Source: Bog-756 sp963701325 (GTDB taxonomy: Bacteria > Actinomycetota > Acidimicrobiia > Acidimicrobiales > RAAP-2). Taken from it: a stretch of 64,000 bases of DNA. Where the stretch lies: positions 1,426,001 to 1,490,000 of the forward strand of contig OY969604.1 in assembly GCA_963701325.1 (NCBI GenBank), in the 5' to 3' direction. The position numbers were made by a program, and so were the translations under genes. Position 1 is the first letter of the stretch; each line of letters begins with the position of its first letter. The notes under the pieces were generated by a model. It was not told where the DNA came from and did not search any database. It saw only the letters and a list, made by a program, of their open reading frames with translations. Positions 25,541-33,665 of the stretch are shown piece after piece.

Positions 25541-26395
25541 TCAGCTCGCCCGGCCGGAGCGGTCCGGGGCGGACCGTGGTGCCGGCCCCGGTGGCATGAA
25601 GATCTCGTCCACGGACGTCGGGTAGAGACTCGGATCACCGGGCAGGACCCCGGCCTCGATGAGCTCGCGGTCGTTGGCCGACTCGCGCTGGGGTCCGTCC
25701 AACCCGACAGAGCGAGCCCGGCCGCCGGGCACACCGCCGTCGGCGTCGGCCGCCGCCCGGCGGACCAGGTCGGCCACCTGGGTGGCGTGGTTGGCCACCC
25801 CCTCGCCGATCCGCCGCCCGGCCGTCCCGTCGATCAGGACGAAGAAGGGCGAGCCGGGCACCTCGTAGTCGCTCCAGGCGTCAGAGGACATCACGACCGA
25901 CAGACCAGGGGGTGCGATGGCCCGCACCTCGGCCGGGAGCTCGTGGTCGGGTCCCTTGGTCACAACCACCAGCCTGGTGCCGGCCGGCAGTCCGAGCGCA
26001 CCCGGCGCGCCGAGATCCTTCCAGAACCCGGCACAGGACCGGCACCCGGACGAGAGGAACGCGAGCAGGGTGAGCCGGTCGGAGGCGGCCGGCGACACAG
26101 CGAGGGCATCGCCGGCCGGGGTGACCCCCGCGATGGTCGGCACCGAGGACACATCCCGTTCCGGCGGCAGGGGTGGGCCCATGGTGACCGGGACAGGGTG
26201 GTCGGCCCCATGCCCCGCGCGTCCCACATCGGATCGAGGGTCGTGGACGCGCTCGTCCGTCGGCTCGCCCACCCCCGCACCGAGGTCGTGCAAGGCCTTC
26301 AGGATGTCCGCGTGGCTGCGGAGCAAGCCGGCGACGAGCACCGCCAGGAGAAACACGATCACGCCCAGAACGATGGCCAGTGCGATCATCTGCAA
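25541..26395 (-). CDS. membrane-anchored thioredoxin-like protein (MauD/TlpA type)
   Basis: A 284-aa protein with a single N-terminal anchor (LAIVLGVIVFLLAVLVAGLL) and an extracytoplasmic thioredoxin fold. The redox motif is Cys-Arg-Ser-Cys in LLAFLSSGCRSCAGFWKDL, and the cis-Pro segment is YEVPGSPFFVLIDG. MauD-type proteins guide disulfide formation in MauA. A ~70-residue Pro-rich C-terminal tail follows the fold. First gene of the five-gene locus; the 241-bp gap to the divergent VOC gene probably holds the promoter. Confidence 0.85.
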   Translation of the reverse strand: MQMIALAIVLGVIVFLLAVLVAGLLRSHADILKALHDLGAGVGEPTDERVHDPRSDVGRAGHGADHPVPVTMGPPLPPERDVSSVPTIAGVTPAGDALAVSPAASDRLTLLAFLSSGCRSCAGFWKDLGAPGALGLPAGTRLVVVTKGPDHELPAEVRAIAPPGLSVVMSSDAWSDYEVPGSPFFVLIDGTAGRRIGEGVANHATQVADLVRRAAADADGGVPGGRARSVGLDGPQRESANDRELIEAGVLPGDPSLYPTSVDEIFMPPGPAPRSAPDRSGRAS

Positions 26396-26636
26396 CCTCC
26401 GCGTCGTCGGGCCGGCTGCGCCACTGGGCGCCGCACACCACGGTCGCCGGGCCCACTGTTCCCCGCTGCCACTGTAGGGACGGGCGACCCGCCGGTGGTG
26501 TCACCCCCGGCGACACGACGGGACCGCTGCGGGTTCCTGCTCCGCGGTGCGGACGCGGTTGTCGGACAGCGGCGGCCGATCCCGCTTAGAGTCTCCGCAC
26601 CGGTCGAGGACCGGAGACGATTCCCGGGAGGTGTCC

Positions 26637-27002
26637 GTGGGACTGCGCATCGAGACCGTGAGCATCGACGCCGTGGACCCGCTCGGACTGGCCGGCTTCT
26701 GGTCGCAGGTCCTCGGATGGGGCCACCGGGTCGACGAGGACGGTGACATCTGGGTCGAGCCGGGAGAGGACCACCCCGACTACGGGTCGGCCCGTCCGCT
26801 GCTGTTCCTCGCGGTGCCCGAGGCGAAGTCGGTGAAGAACCGCATCCACCTCGACCTCGTCCCCGACGACCAGGAGCGCGAGGTCGAGCGTCTCGAGACC
26901 CTGGGGGCGACCCGGACCTCGATCGGCCAGACCGGCAACGAGAGCTGGGTGGTGCTGGCCGATCCGGAGGGCAACGAGTTCTGCGTGCTCGACGAGAACT
27001 AG
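26637..27002 (+). CDS. VOC family (glyoxalase-like) protein
   Basis: A 121-aa vicinal-oxygen-chelate protein with two beta-alpha-beta-beta-beta modules: LRIETVSIDAVDPLGLAGFW, then RIHLDLVPDDQEREVERLET and the closing WVVLADPEGNEFCVLDEN. Metal-ligand positions (His in RIHLDL, Glu in NEFCVL) are plausible. The GTG at 26637 has GGGAGG 6 nt upstream; a GTG at 26631 sits inside this site. Substrate unknown; such proteins are often glyoxalase or antibiotic-resistance-like. Confidence 0.85.
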   Translation: MGLRIETVSIDAVDPLGLAGFWSQVLGWGHRVDEDGDIWVEPGEDHPDYGSARPLLFLAVPEAKSVKNRIHLDLVPDDQEREVERLETLGATRTSIGQTGNESWVVLADPEGNEFCVLDEN

Positions 27003-27020
27003 ACCCGGGCAGACCGGGTC
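27002..27020. terminator. bidirectional hairpin terminator
   Basis: GACCCGG-gcaga-CCGGGTC, a 7-bp perfect stem exactly between the converging VOC and SDR stops. Confidence 0.6.
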
Positions 27021-27930
27021 AGGTCCCGCCGGCCTCGGCCTTGGCCTCGGCTGCCTTGCGATAGGCCTCGAGCTGGTCGAGCAGGGGCATCCGCTCCTGA
27101 CCGACGGTCGAATCGAGGCGTTCGGCGATCTGCTCCACCGTCCAGCGGCCCTCCGCGTAGGCGGCCCGTACCTCGCGGGGTTGGTTCCAGACCGCGATCT
27201 TCGGGCCGACGGACGTGTACACCTGGCCGGTCACGTGCCTGGCCCGCTCGGAGAGCAGGTAGACGACCAACGGCGCCACGTCCTCCGGGTCGCCCATCTC
27301 GGCGAGGTCCATCGGCACGTTGGCCGACATCCTGGTCCGGGCCACCGGGGCGATGGCGTTGGCGGTGACGCCGTACCGTTGGAGGCCGGCGGCGGCCGAG
27401 CGGACGAGGGACACGATGCCGCCTTTGGCCGCCGCGTAGTTGGCCTGGGCCACACTGCCGGCGAACGCCCCCGAGGTGAAGGCCACGAGCGCGCCACCGC
27501 CCTCCTGCTTGCGCATGACGGCCGAGGCGGCACGGAAGACGGTGAAGTGACCCTTCAGGTGGGTCTCGATGACCGCGTCCCACTCGTCCTCGGACATGTT
27601 GAAGAGCATCCGCTCCCGCAGGATGCCGGCGACCGCGACGACCCCGTCGACCCGGCCCCACCGCTCGACGCCGGTACCCACGATCCGCTCACCACCGGCC
27701 AGGGTGGTCACGCTCTCGGCGACGGCGACGGCCTCACCCCCTGCGCCCTCGATCTCGGCGACGACCGCGTCGGCCACCTCGCTCTTCGGGTCCTCTCCGG
27801 CCATCGACACGCCGATGTCGGCGACGACGACCCTGGCCCCCTCGCCCGCCGCGAGCAGTGCGACGACCCGTCCGATGCCCCCACCGGCACCGGTGATGGC
27901 GATGACCTTGCCCTCCAGGAATCCACTCAT
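27019..27930 (-). CDS. SDR family oxidoreductase (MaoC/HSD17B4-like subgroup)
   Basis: A 303-aa short-chain dehydrogenase. Motifs: ITGAGGGIGRVVALLAAGEG, VVAVAGILRERMLFNMSEDEW, VAFTSGAFAGSVAQANYAAAK (Ser, Tyr, Lys) and VNAIAP-like TANAIAPVARTRM. The spacing and the long C-terminus resemble 3-hydroxyacyl-CoA dehydrogenases of the HSD17B4 type. It diverges from an acyl-CoA synthetase, with a KstR-like palindrome midway, so both probably belong to one lipid or steroid degradation regulon. Confidence 0.9.
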   Translation of the reverse strand: MSGFLEGKVIAITGAGGGIGRVVALLAAGEGARVVVADIGVSMAGEDPKSEVADAVVAEIEGAGGEAVAVAESVTTLAGGERIVGTGVERWGRVDGVVAVAGILRERMLFNMSEDEWDAVIETHLKGHFTVFRAASAVMRKQEGGGALVAFTSGAFAGSVAQANYAAAKGGIVSLVRSAAAGLQRYGVTANAIAPVARTRMSANVPMDLAEMGDPEDVAPLVVYLLSERARHVTGQVYTSVGPKIAVWNQPREVRAAYAEGRWTVEQIAERLDSTVGQERMPLLDQLEAYRKAAEAKAEAGGT

Positions 27931-28012
27931 CGGGCGCTGTTCCCCTTGCTCGTCCCACTCGTTCTGTCAGCGCACGCGCGCCGCGGCCCGCCGCGGAGCG
28001 GTTGACCTCTAC

Positions 28013-28026
28013 TGCAACCTGTTCTA
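28013..28026. promoter_or_regulatory. KstR-like operator in the SDR / acyl-CoA synthetase divergent promoter
   Basis: TGCAACCTGTTCTA fits the TnnAACnnGTTnnA consensus known for the TetR-family repressor KstR. It sits 82 bp from both start codons. Two further sites at 31324 and 34864 make chance unlikely. Confidence 0.65.
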
Positions 28027-28108
28027 GCGTGCCGACCGGGTCCGCGCCACCCCGCTCCGCGGGTCCTCCGTCCGCACGGCGCACTCGACGACACGGGGAG
28101 GGGACACC

Positions 28109-29659
28109 ATGGGAGATCTCGGCTTCTGGGCGCTCGCACACGAGGATCCCGGGTACCTGGCGATCGTTGCGCCGGACGGGACCGAGTACACCGCAGGCGA
28201 GCTGCTCGGTTGCGCCAACCAGGTCGTGCACGGGCTGCGGGCCCTCGACTTCCAACCCGGTGACGTCGTGGCCACCCTGCTGCCCAACGGCGTCGAGATG
28301 TTCGAGCTCTACGCGGCCGCGCTGCAGGCCGGCTGGTACCTGGTGCCGATCAACCACCACCTGGTCGCTCCCGAGGTCGCCTACATCCTGCGGGACTCGG
28401 AGGCCAAGGCCTTCGTGGCCCACGAGCGTTTCGCCCAGGTTGCCATCGACGCCGCAGAGGAGGCCGAGCTCCCATCGTCGATCTGCTTCGCGGTCGGCGA
28501 GATCGCCGGGTTCGGCTCCTACGCCCGCATGCGCGACGACCAGCCCACGGATGATCCGAAGGACCGCACCATCGGGGACGTGATGAACTACACCTCGGGT
28601 ACCACCGGGAACCCGAAGGGGGTCTTCCGCCGCCTCTCCGGTCTCTCGCCCGAGGACGCCGCGCTCGGCCAGTCGGGCATCCTCTTCCTCTTCAACATCC
28701 AGCCACAGGACGACAACGTCCATATCGTGGGCTCCCCGCTCTACCACACCGCGGTCATGCGCTTCTCCGGGGCCTCGCTCCACCTCGGCCACACCATCGT
28801 GCTCATGGACAAGTGGCTGCCGGAGGAGATGCTCGAGCTCATCGGGCGCTACCGGGTCACTACCTCCCACATGGTGCCCACCCAGTTCCACCGGCTTCTC
28901 GCCCTCCCCGAGGAGGTGCGGTCCGGGTACGACGTGTCCTCGCTTCGGCACATGATCCACGCCGCGGCTCCCTGCCCGGTCGACGTCAAGCACCGGATGA
29001 TCGAGTGGTGGGGGGATGCCATCGACGAGTACTACGCCGCCTCCGAGGGGGGCGGCACCCTGGTCACCGCCCAGGAGTGGCTGGCCAAGCCGGGCACCGT
29101 CGGGAAGCCGTGGCCGATCTCGGAGATCGCCGTCTTCGACGACGAGGGCAACAAGATCGATGAGCCGAACGTCATCGGCACCGTGTACATGTCCATGCAG
29201 ACCGGTGACTTCTCGTACCACAAGGACGAGGAGAAGACCCGGTCCAACCGCATCGGCAAGTTCTTCACCGTGGGCGACGTCGGGCTCATCGACGAGGACG
29301 GCTACCTCTTCTTGCGGGACCGCAAGATCGACATGATCATCTCCGGCGGCGCCAACATCTATCCGGCCGAGATCGAGAACGTACTCCTGAGCTTCCCCAA
29401 GGTGGGCGACGCGGCCGTCTTCGGCATCCCCCACGACGACTGGGGTGAGGAGATCAAGGCGGTCATCGAGCCCGCCGAGGGTGTCGAGCCGAGCGACGAG
29501 CTCGCGGCCGAGATCCTCGCGTACTGCTCGACCCGGCTCGCCAAGTTCAAGACGCCGAAGTCGATCGACTTCACAACCGAGATGCCCCGCGACCCCAACG
29601 GCAAGCTCTACAAGCGCCGCCTGCGCGACCCCTACTGGGAGGGCCGCCAGAAGATCTGA
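28109..29659 (+). CDS. acyl-CoA synthetase (AMP-forming, FadD-like)
   Basis: A 516-aa adenylate-forming ligase that activates a carboxylic acid to its CoA thioester. P-loop-like motif MNYTSGTTGNPKGVFR near residue 155; A5-type motif DEYYAASEGGG; A7/A8 FTVGDVGLIDEDGYLFLRDR then KIDMIISGGANIYPAEIEN; the C-terminal catalytic Lys is in PRDPNGKLYKRRLRDPYW. The ATG at 28109 has a GGGAGGGG-like site just upstream. The acid is probably a fatty acid or steroid side chain, judged only from the KstR-like operator and neighbours. Confidence 0.93.
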   Translation: MGDLGFWALAHEDPGYLAIVAPDGTEYTAGELLGCANQVVHGLRALDFQPGDVVATLLPNGVEMFELYAAALQAGWYLVPINHHLVAPEVAYILRDSEAKAFVAHERFAQVAIDAAEEAELPSSICFAVGEIAGFGSYARMRDDQPTDDPKDRTIGDVMNYTSGTTGNPKGVFRRLSGLSPEDAALGQSGILFLFNIQPQDDNVHIVGSPLYHTAVMRFSGASLHLGHTIVLMDKWLPEEMLELIGRYRVTTSHMVPTQFHRLLALPEEVRSGYDVSSLRHMIHAAAPCPVDVKHRMIEWWGDAIDEYYAASEGGGTLVTAQEWLAKPGTVGKPWPISEIAVFDDEGNKIDEPNVIGTVYMSMQTGDFSYHKDEEKTRSNRIGKFFTVGDVGLIDEDGYLFLRDRKIDMIISGGANIYPAEIENVLLSFPKVGDAAVFGIPHDDWGEEIKAVIEPAEGVEPSDELAAEILAYCSTRLAKFKTPKSIDFTTEMPRDPNGKLYKRRLRDPYWEGRQKI

Positions 29660-29662
29660 CCG

Positions 29663-30427
29663 TCACCCCGCTCCGTCTGCCGGCGCATCGACCGGCGCGA
29701 CGGGTTGCACGTCGGAAGCCGCGCCCTCCCGCGACGCCTCGGCCCGGATCTGTTCGAGCATGGCCGGGTCGGCGCTCTCGACGTTCGACTCGGCGATGTC
29801 CAACATCTGGCGCGGCCGGACCGCGATGAAGATCCCGTCGGCCTCGGCGGTGAGCTGGTCATCGTGGTAGATCCCGCCCCAGGCGAAGACCTTGCGTCCT
29901 TCTTGTCGCACCGTGCGGGCTTCGATCCGGAGATCTGCGTTGAGCGGCGTGGGCTTGTGGTAGCGGACGGTCAGGGTCCCGGTCATCGCGCCCACTCCGG
30001 CCACGATGTTGGCCGCGCCGAGCGCCTCGTCGAGCAGCTCGGCGATCACCCCGCCGTGGACACAGGTCGGCGGACCCTCGTAGGCGAAGCTGAAGTTGGC
30101 CGTCCCGCGGATCTCGCGCTGGCCCTCCGGCCCCTCGACGACGTCCACCCGGACCGGCGGCGCGATCGGATTGGCCAGCCCGATGATCGGGCTGGTGGGG
30201 AAGAAGTCCTGGGCGGCGCGGGCCAGGTCGGGCTGGTTGCGGGTGCGGTGCGGGCCGGCCCGGGTGGCGAGCGTCCTCGCCACCGACTCGACCGCCTCGG
30301 CTGCCTCGGTGATCGACTGGTCGTCCAGCTCGGCGGCCACCGTCATGGTGATGAGCGGCCGGAGCGCCTCGGCCAGACGGCGGCGCGGGTCGGACGCGGT
30401 CGGTGCAGCGGCGAAGGGATCGATCAC
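29663..30427 (-). CDS. PaaI-type hot-dog thioesterase with N-terminal extension
   Basis: A 254-aa protein. A helical N-terminal region of ~100 residues is followed by a hot-dog fold: NFSFAYEGPPTCVHGGVIAE (catalytic HGG segment), LLDEALGAANIVAGVGAMTG and LTVRYHKPTPLNADLRIEA. It probably hydrolyses acyl-CoA. The GTG at 30427 overlaps the crotonase stop (GTGA), so it is translated with the crotonase. It converges on the acyl-CoA synthetase with a 3-bp gap. Confidence 0.87.
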   Translation of the reverse strand: MIDPFAAAPTASDPRRRLAEALRPLITMTVAAELDDQSITEAAEAVESVARTLATRAGPHRTRNQPDLARAAQDFFPTSPIIGLANPIAPPVRVDVVEGPEGQREIRGTANFSFAYEGPPTCVHGGVIAELLDEALGAANIVAGVGAMTGTLTVRYHKPTPLNADLRIEARTVRQEGRKVFAWGGIYHDDQLTAEADGIFIAVRPRQMLDIAESNVESADPAMLEQIRAEASREGAASDVQPVAPVDAPADGAG

Positions 30428-31218
30428 CGGCGTTTGAACTCGGCCGGGCGCTTCTCGGCGAACGCCCGCTGGCCCTCCTTGGCGTCCTCGGTGGCGAAGA
30501 TCGGCCAGCCGAGCTCGAGCTCGATCGCGAGCGCCTGCTCCTCGGGGATGCCCTCGGTGGCCTTCACGGATGCCTTGATCGCCTCGACGGCGAGCGGGCC
30601 GTTGGCCCCGATGATCTCGGCGATCCCGAGGGCGGTCTCGAGGGCGGTGCCGTCGGGCACCACCCGGCCGATGAGGCCGACCTCCTTGGCCTCCTGGGCG
30701 GACATCTCGCGGGCGGTCAGCAGCAGGTCCATGGCCACGGTGAAGGGGATCTGCCGGCGCAGCCGGACGGTGGATCCCCCGAGGGGGAAGAGGCCGCGCC
30801 TGGCCTCGAAGACCCCGAACTTGGCGCTCTCTCCGGCCACCCGGATGTCGGTGGCCTGGAGGATCTCGGTGCCACCGGCGACGGCCCACCCCTCGACGGC
30901 GGCGATGAGCGGCTTCTTCAGCGAGTAATGGCGGAGCAGCGCCCGCCAGTGGAGGTCGGGGTCCTCGGCCATCCGGCGTTGGGTCTCCTCGCTGGCCGGC
31001 CCGGACATCGACTTCAAGTCCATGCCGGCGCAGAAGGTGCGGCCCGCCCCGGTGAGGATCGCACACCGGATGGCGTCGTCGCCGTCGATCTCGACCCAGG
31101 CGTCCGCCATCCCGACCAGCATCGGCCCGGAGAGGGCGTTCTTCGCCTCCGGGCGGTTCATGGTCACCACCGCGGTCGAGCCGACCCGCTCGAAGGTCAG
31201 GTGCTCGGTGCCGGTCAT
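30424..31218 (-). CDS. enoyl-CoA hydratase/isomerase (crotonase) family protein
   Basis: A 264-aa crotonase. STAVVTMNRPEAKNALSGPM, the oxyanion stretches GAGRTFCAGMDLKSM and EGWAVAGGTEILQATDIRV, and the C-terminal FAEKRPAEFKRR fit the family well. The ATG at 31218 follows a GGGAGG site. A KstR-like palindrome lies 106 bp upstream, so it is probably in the same regulon as the acyl-CoA synthetase and thiolase. Substrate unknown. Confidence 0.92.
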   Translation of the reverse strand: MTGTEHLTFERVGSTAVVTMNRPEAKNALSGPMLVGMADAWVEIDGDDAIRCAILTGAGRTFCAGMDLKSMSGPASEETQRRMAEDPDLHWRALLRHYSLKKPLIAAVEGWAVAGGTEILQATDIRVAGESAKFGVFEARRGLFPLGGSTVRLRRQIPFTVAMDLLLTAREMSAQEAKEVGLIGRVVPDGTALETALGIAEIIGANGPLAVEAIKASVKATEGIPEEQALAIELELGWPIFATEDAKEGQRAFAEKRPAEFKRR

Positions 31219-31323
31219 GGTGGACCTCCCTCCGGGGTGGGGGCCTCGCGCCCGCTCCCCTGCTCCGCCGCTGCGCGACGGCGATGACGGTCGCGCCTCC
31301 GGTCGATCGAGGGCACGGTGAAC

Positions 31324-31337
31324 TAGAACCTATTCTA
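31324..31337. promoter_or_regulatory. KstR-like operator upstream of the crotonase/thioesterase pair
   Basis: TAGAACCTATTCTA, embedded in AACTAGAA-cc.ta-TTCTAGTT arms, differs from the TnnAACnnGTTnnA consensus at one base. It is the longest palindrome of the three sites. Confidence 0.62.
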
Positions 31338-31389
31338 GTTTCCACCGGACCAGCGGGCCCGTCCGGTCCTGCGGAAGGAACCGGACCTC

Positions 31390-33615
31390 TCAGGCGATCG
31401 ACGGCCCGGCCGCCATGCCCACGATCGGGGCGTTGAGGGCGATCCCGCCGGTCGATCCCTCGAACAGGGCGTCCCCGAAGGCGAAGATGCCGCCGTCGGC
31501 GGCCACCAGCCAGTAGCCGTCGCCGTCGGCGGTCGCAGCCATGCCGACCACCGGCTGGTTGAGGGGAATTCCGCCGGTCGAGCCGTCGAACCTCGCCCGG
31601 CCGAAGGCGAAGATGCCACCGTCGGCAGCCACCAACCAGTAGCCCGGCGTGCCGGGGGACGGTTCGGCGGACATGCCCACGACGGGTTGGTTCAAGTGGA
31701 TGCTCCCGGTCGAGCCCGCGTACGCGGCGTCCCCGAATGCGAAGATGCCACCGTCGGCGGCCACCAGGAAATACCCGCGGTCGTCGGGGCCCGGGGCGAT
31801 GCCCACCACCGGCTGGTTGAGGTGCCGACCTCCCATCGATCCCTCGAAACGGGCGTCCCCGAATGCGAAGACCCCGCCGTCGGCCGCGACGAGCCAGTAG
31901 CCGCCCCCGTCTGGGGTCGCCGCCATGCCCACCATGGGGGCGTCGAGGTGGAAGGCGCCGGTCGAGCCGTGGAACCCGGCGTCACCGAAGGCGAAGATGC
32001 CACCGTCGGCAGCCACCAACCAGTAGCCCCGGTGATCGGGGGTGGCGGCCATGCCCACGACTCGCTGGGCCAGCGGAATGTTCCCGGCGGAGCCGAAGAA
32101 GCCGGCGCCGCCGAGCGCGAACACCCCACCGTCGGAGCCGGCGAACCAGTAGCCCGGTCGGGGCGGCGCCGGTGTCGGAGGTCCTGGCAGCCCATCGGGG
32201 CCGGTAAACGTGTGGAGCTGGTCGTCCGAGGGCGCCACGATGAGGCCGTCGGCGGCGGCGGGCGAGGGGAAGTCGGAGTTGGTGCCGCCGATCGAGAACT
32301 GCTGGTCGAGGTTCCCATTGGCCGGGTCGAGGGCGTAGAGAGTGCCCCCGCTTACGGACCAGACCTCGCCGCCGGCCACGATCGGGGACCCGTGAGCGCC
32401 GCTCGACGTGTGCCAGAGCGCCGTGGGAGGCGAGGAAGCAGTCGGTATGACTGCACGCAGTCCGTCGCTGCAGGGCACGAACAGGGTGCCATTGAGGTCG
32501 GCGGATCCTCCGTCTGCGTCACTGCCGCAGAAATTGGGGGACGATTGCACCTGACCGCCGATGTGGCCGAGGTCGGACTCGCGAAGCACGTACGCGATAC
32601 GCGACTTGCCAACCTCGAAGACGAGGCCGTTCGGGAGGACCGCTGGGACAGTCGATCCGAGGTCGAGGTCGGAGGAGTTGTCGGCGTGCCAGGTGGTCGG
32701 TGCGAAGTAGTCGATCACCTGCATGGTCACCGGGTTGAGCTCGATGACTCCGTCGCTGTAGTCATACGAGGTCGAAGGCGCCGAGCTGTTGCCGGTGGCC
32801 ACCCAGACGTTTCCCTGGGCGTCGATGGTCGGGGCCGCGCCGCCCATCCAGACCGCGCCCTGGTTGAACCCGCTGGCGACGACGAAGGTCGACGGTGTGC
32901 CTCCGGTCTCCGGAGTCGAGACCACCAGACCGTGGTACGTCCCACAGTCTCCGTCGTTGCCCCCGAACCCGGCGATGACCCGGCCGTCGTCCAAGGCCAG
33001 AGACGCACGCTGGAGCTCGTACGCAAGATTGGGGACGAGGTTCGGAGGATCGATGACTTGGTTGAGCAGGATCGCGCCCGTGTACAGATCGAGGCCGATG
33101 AGGTGGTGGGCTGCAGCGTGGGCACCCGCCTGCTCGGCCGCCACCACGAAGATCTCTCCGCGTGCGGTGTCGATGACAGGGGTCGAGGTGATCCCGACCG
33201 TCGGATTGATGTTTCCGCAGAGTCCCGAGACGGTCGAGGGGGAGAAGGGCGTGCCAACATGGGTGGCCCAGAGCACGGCCCCGGTGTCGGCGGCGAGGGC
33301 GTACACGGTGTCGTTCTCGGTGGCCGTGTACACCCGCCCTGCGTCGATGAGCGGCTGGGCGTAGACACTCCCGTCGAGGGTGGCCGAGGTCCACGCGGCG
33401 GCGGCCGGGGAGAACGGCGCCCCCGAGGCGTCGACCCCGGTGCGGAGCCCATTCTGGTCGAAGGTGGTCCAGCTCGAAGAAGGCGCGACACGGGGCCCGG
33501 GTGTGGTCGAGGCCAGGGCGGGGGCTGAGCCGAGTGTGAGGACGGTTGCCGCAGCGAGCATCAGGATGGTCGCCCGGCGCAGAGAGCGGTGGGGGAGCTC
33601 ATTCCCCCACTTCAT
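31390..33615 (-). CDS. secreted PQQ-propeller-like protein with C-terminal six-unit repeat domain
   Basis: A 741-aa exported protein. The signal peptide is RATILMLAAATVLTLGSAPA. Residues ~50-480 look like a PQQ-dependent-dehydrogenase-type propeller: VYAQPLIDAGRVYTATENDT, VYALAADTGAVLWATHVGTP, STPVIDTARGEIFVVAAEQ and GGTLYALDPANGN. The expected metal- and PQQ-binding residues of true dehydrogenases were not identified. The last ~250 residues are six units of GYWLVAADGGIFAFGDA type. The ATG at 33615 is chosen because it begins the signal. Probably a surface or cell-wall protein; enzymatic activity unproven. Confidence 0.82.
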   Translation of the reverse strand: MKWGNELPHRSLRRATILMLAAATVLTLGSAPALASTTPGPRVAPSSSWTTFDQNGLRTGVDASGAPFSPAAAAWTSATLDGSVYAQPLIDAGRVYTATENDTVYALAADTGAVLWATHVGTPFSPSTVSGLCGNINPTVGITSTPVIDTARGEIFVVAAEQAGAHAAAHHLIGLDLYTGAILLNQVIDPPNLVPNLAYELQRASLALDDGRVIAGFGGNDGDCGTYHGLVVSTPETGGTPSTFVVASGFNQGAVWMGGAAPTIDAQGNVWVATGNSSAPSTSYDYSDGVIELNPVTMQVIDYFAPTTWHADNSSDLDLGSTVPAVLPNGLVFEVGKSRIAYVLRESDLGHIGGQVQSSPNFCGSDADGGSADLNGTLFVPCSDGLRAVIPTASSPPTALWHTSSGAHGSPIVAGGEVWSVSGGTLYALDPANGNLDQQFSIGGTNSDFPSPAAADGLIVAPSDDQLHTFTGPDGLPGPPTPAPPRPGYWFAGSDGGVFALGGAGFFGSAGNIPLAQRVVGMAATPDHRGYWLVAADGGIFAFGDAGFHGSTGAFHLDAPMVGMAATPDGGGYWLVAADGGVFAFGDARFEGSMGGRHLNQPVVGIAPGPDDRGYFLVAADGGIFAFGDAAYAGSTGSIHLNQPVVGMSAEPSPGTPGYWLVAADGGIFAFGRARFDGSTGGIPLNQPVVGMAATADGDGYWLVAADGGIFAFGDALFEGSTGGIALNAPIVGMAAGPSIA
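31393..32155 (-). repeat. 126-bp repeats, six units
   Basis: Six ~42-aa units in the C-terminal part of the PQQ-like protein. They are more diverged from one another than the sets at 23099 and 41921. Confidence 0.9.
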
Positions 33616-33665
33616 CACGGAACGCGCTGTCGGGCGCACCCACAGGTGGGCGCCGAGGGGGAAGG

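Noticed and set aside
22273..26395. A true methylamine dehydrogenase operon (mauFBEDACJGMN)
   Set aside because: No separate mauB heavy chain, amicyanin or mauG is present and the Cys-rich domain is only loosely MauA-like, so I call the locus Mau-like and claim no methylamine oxidation.
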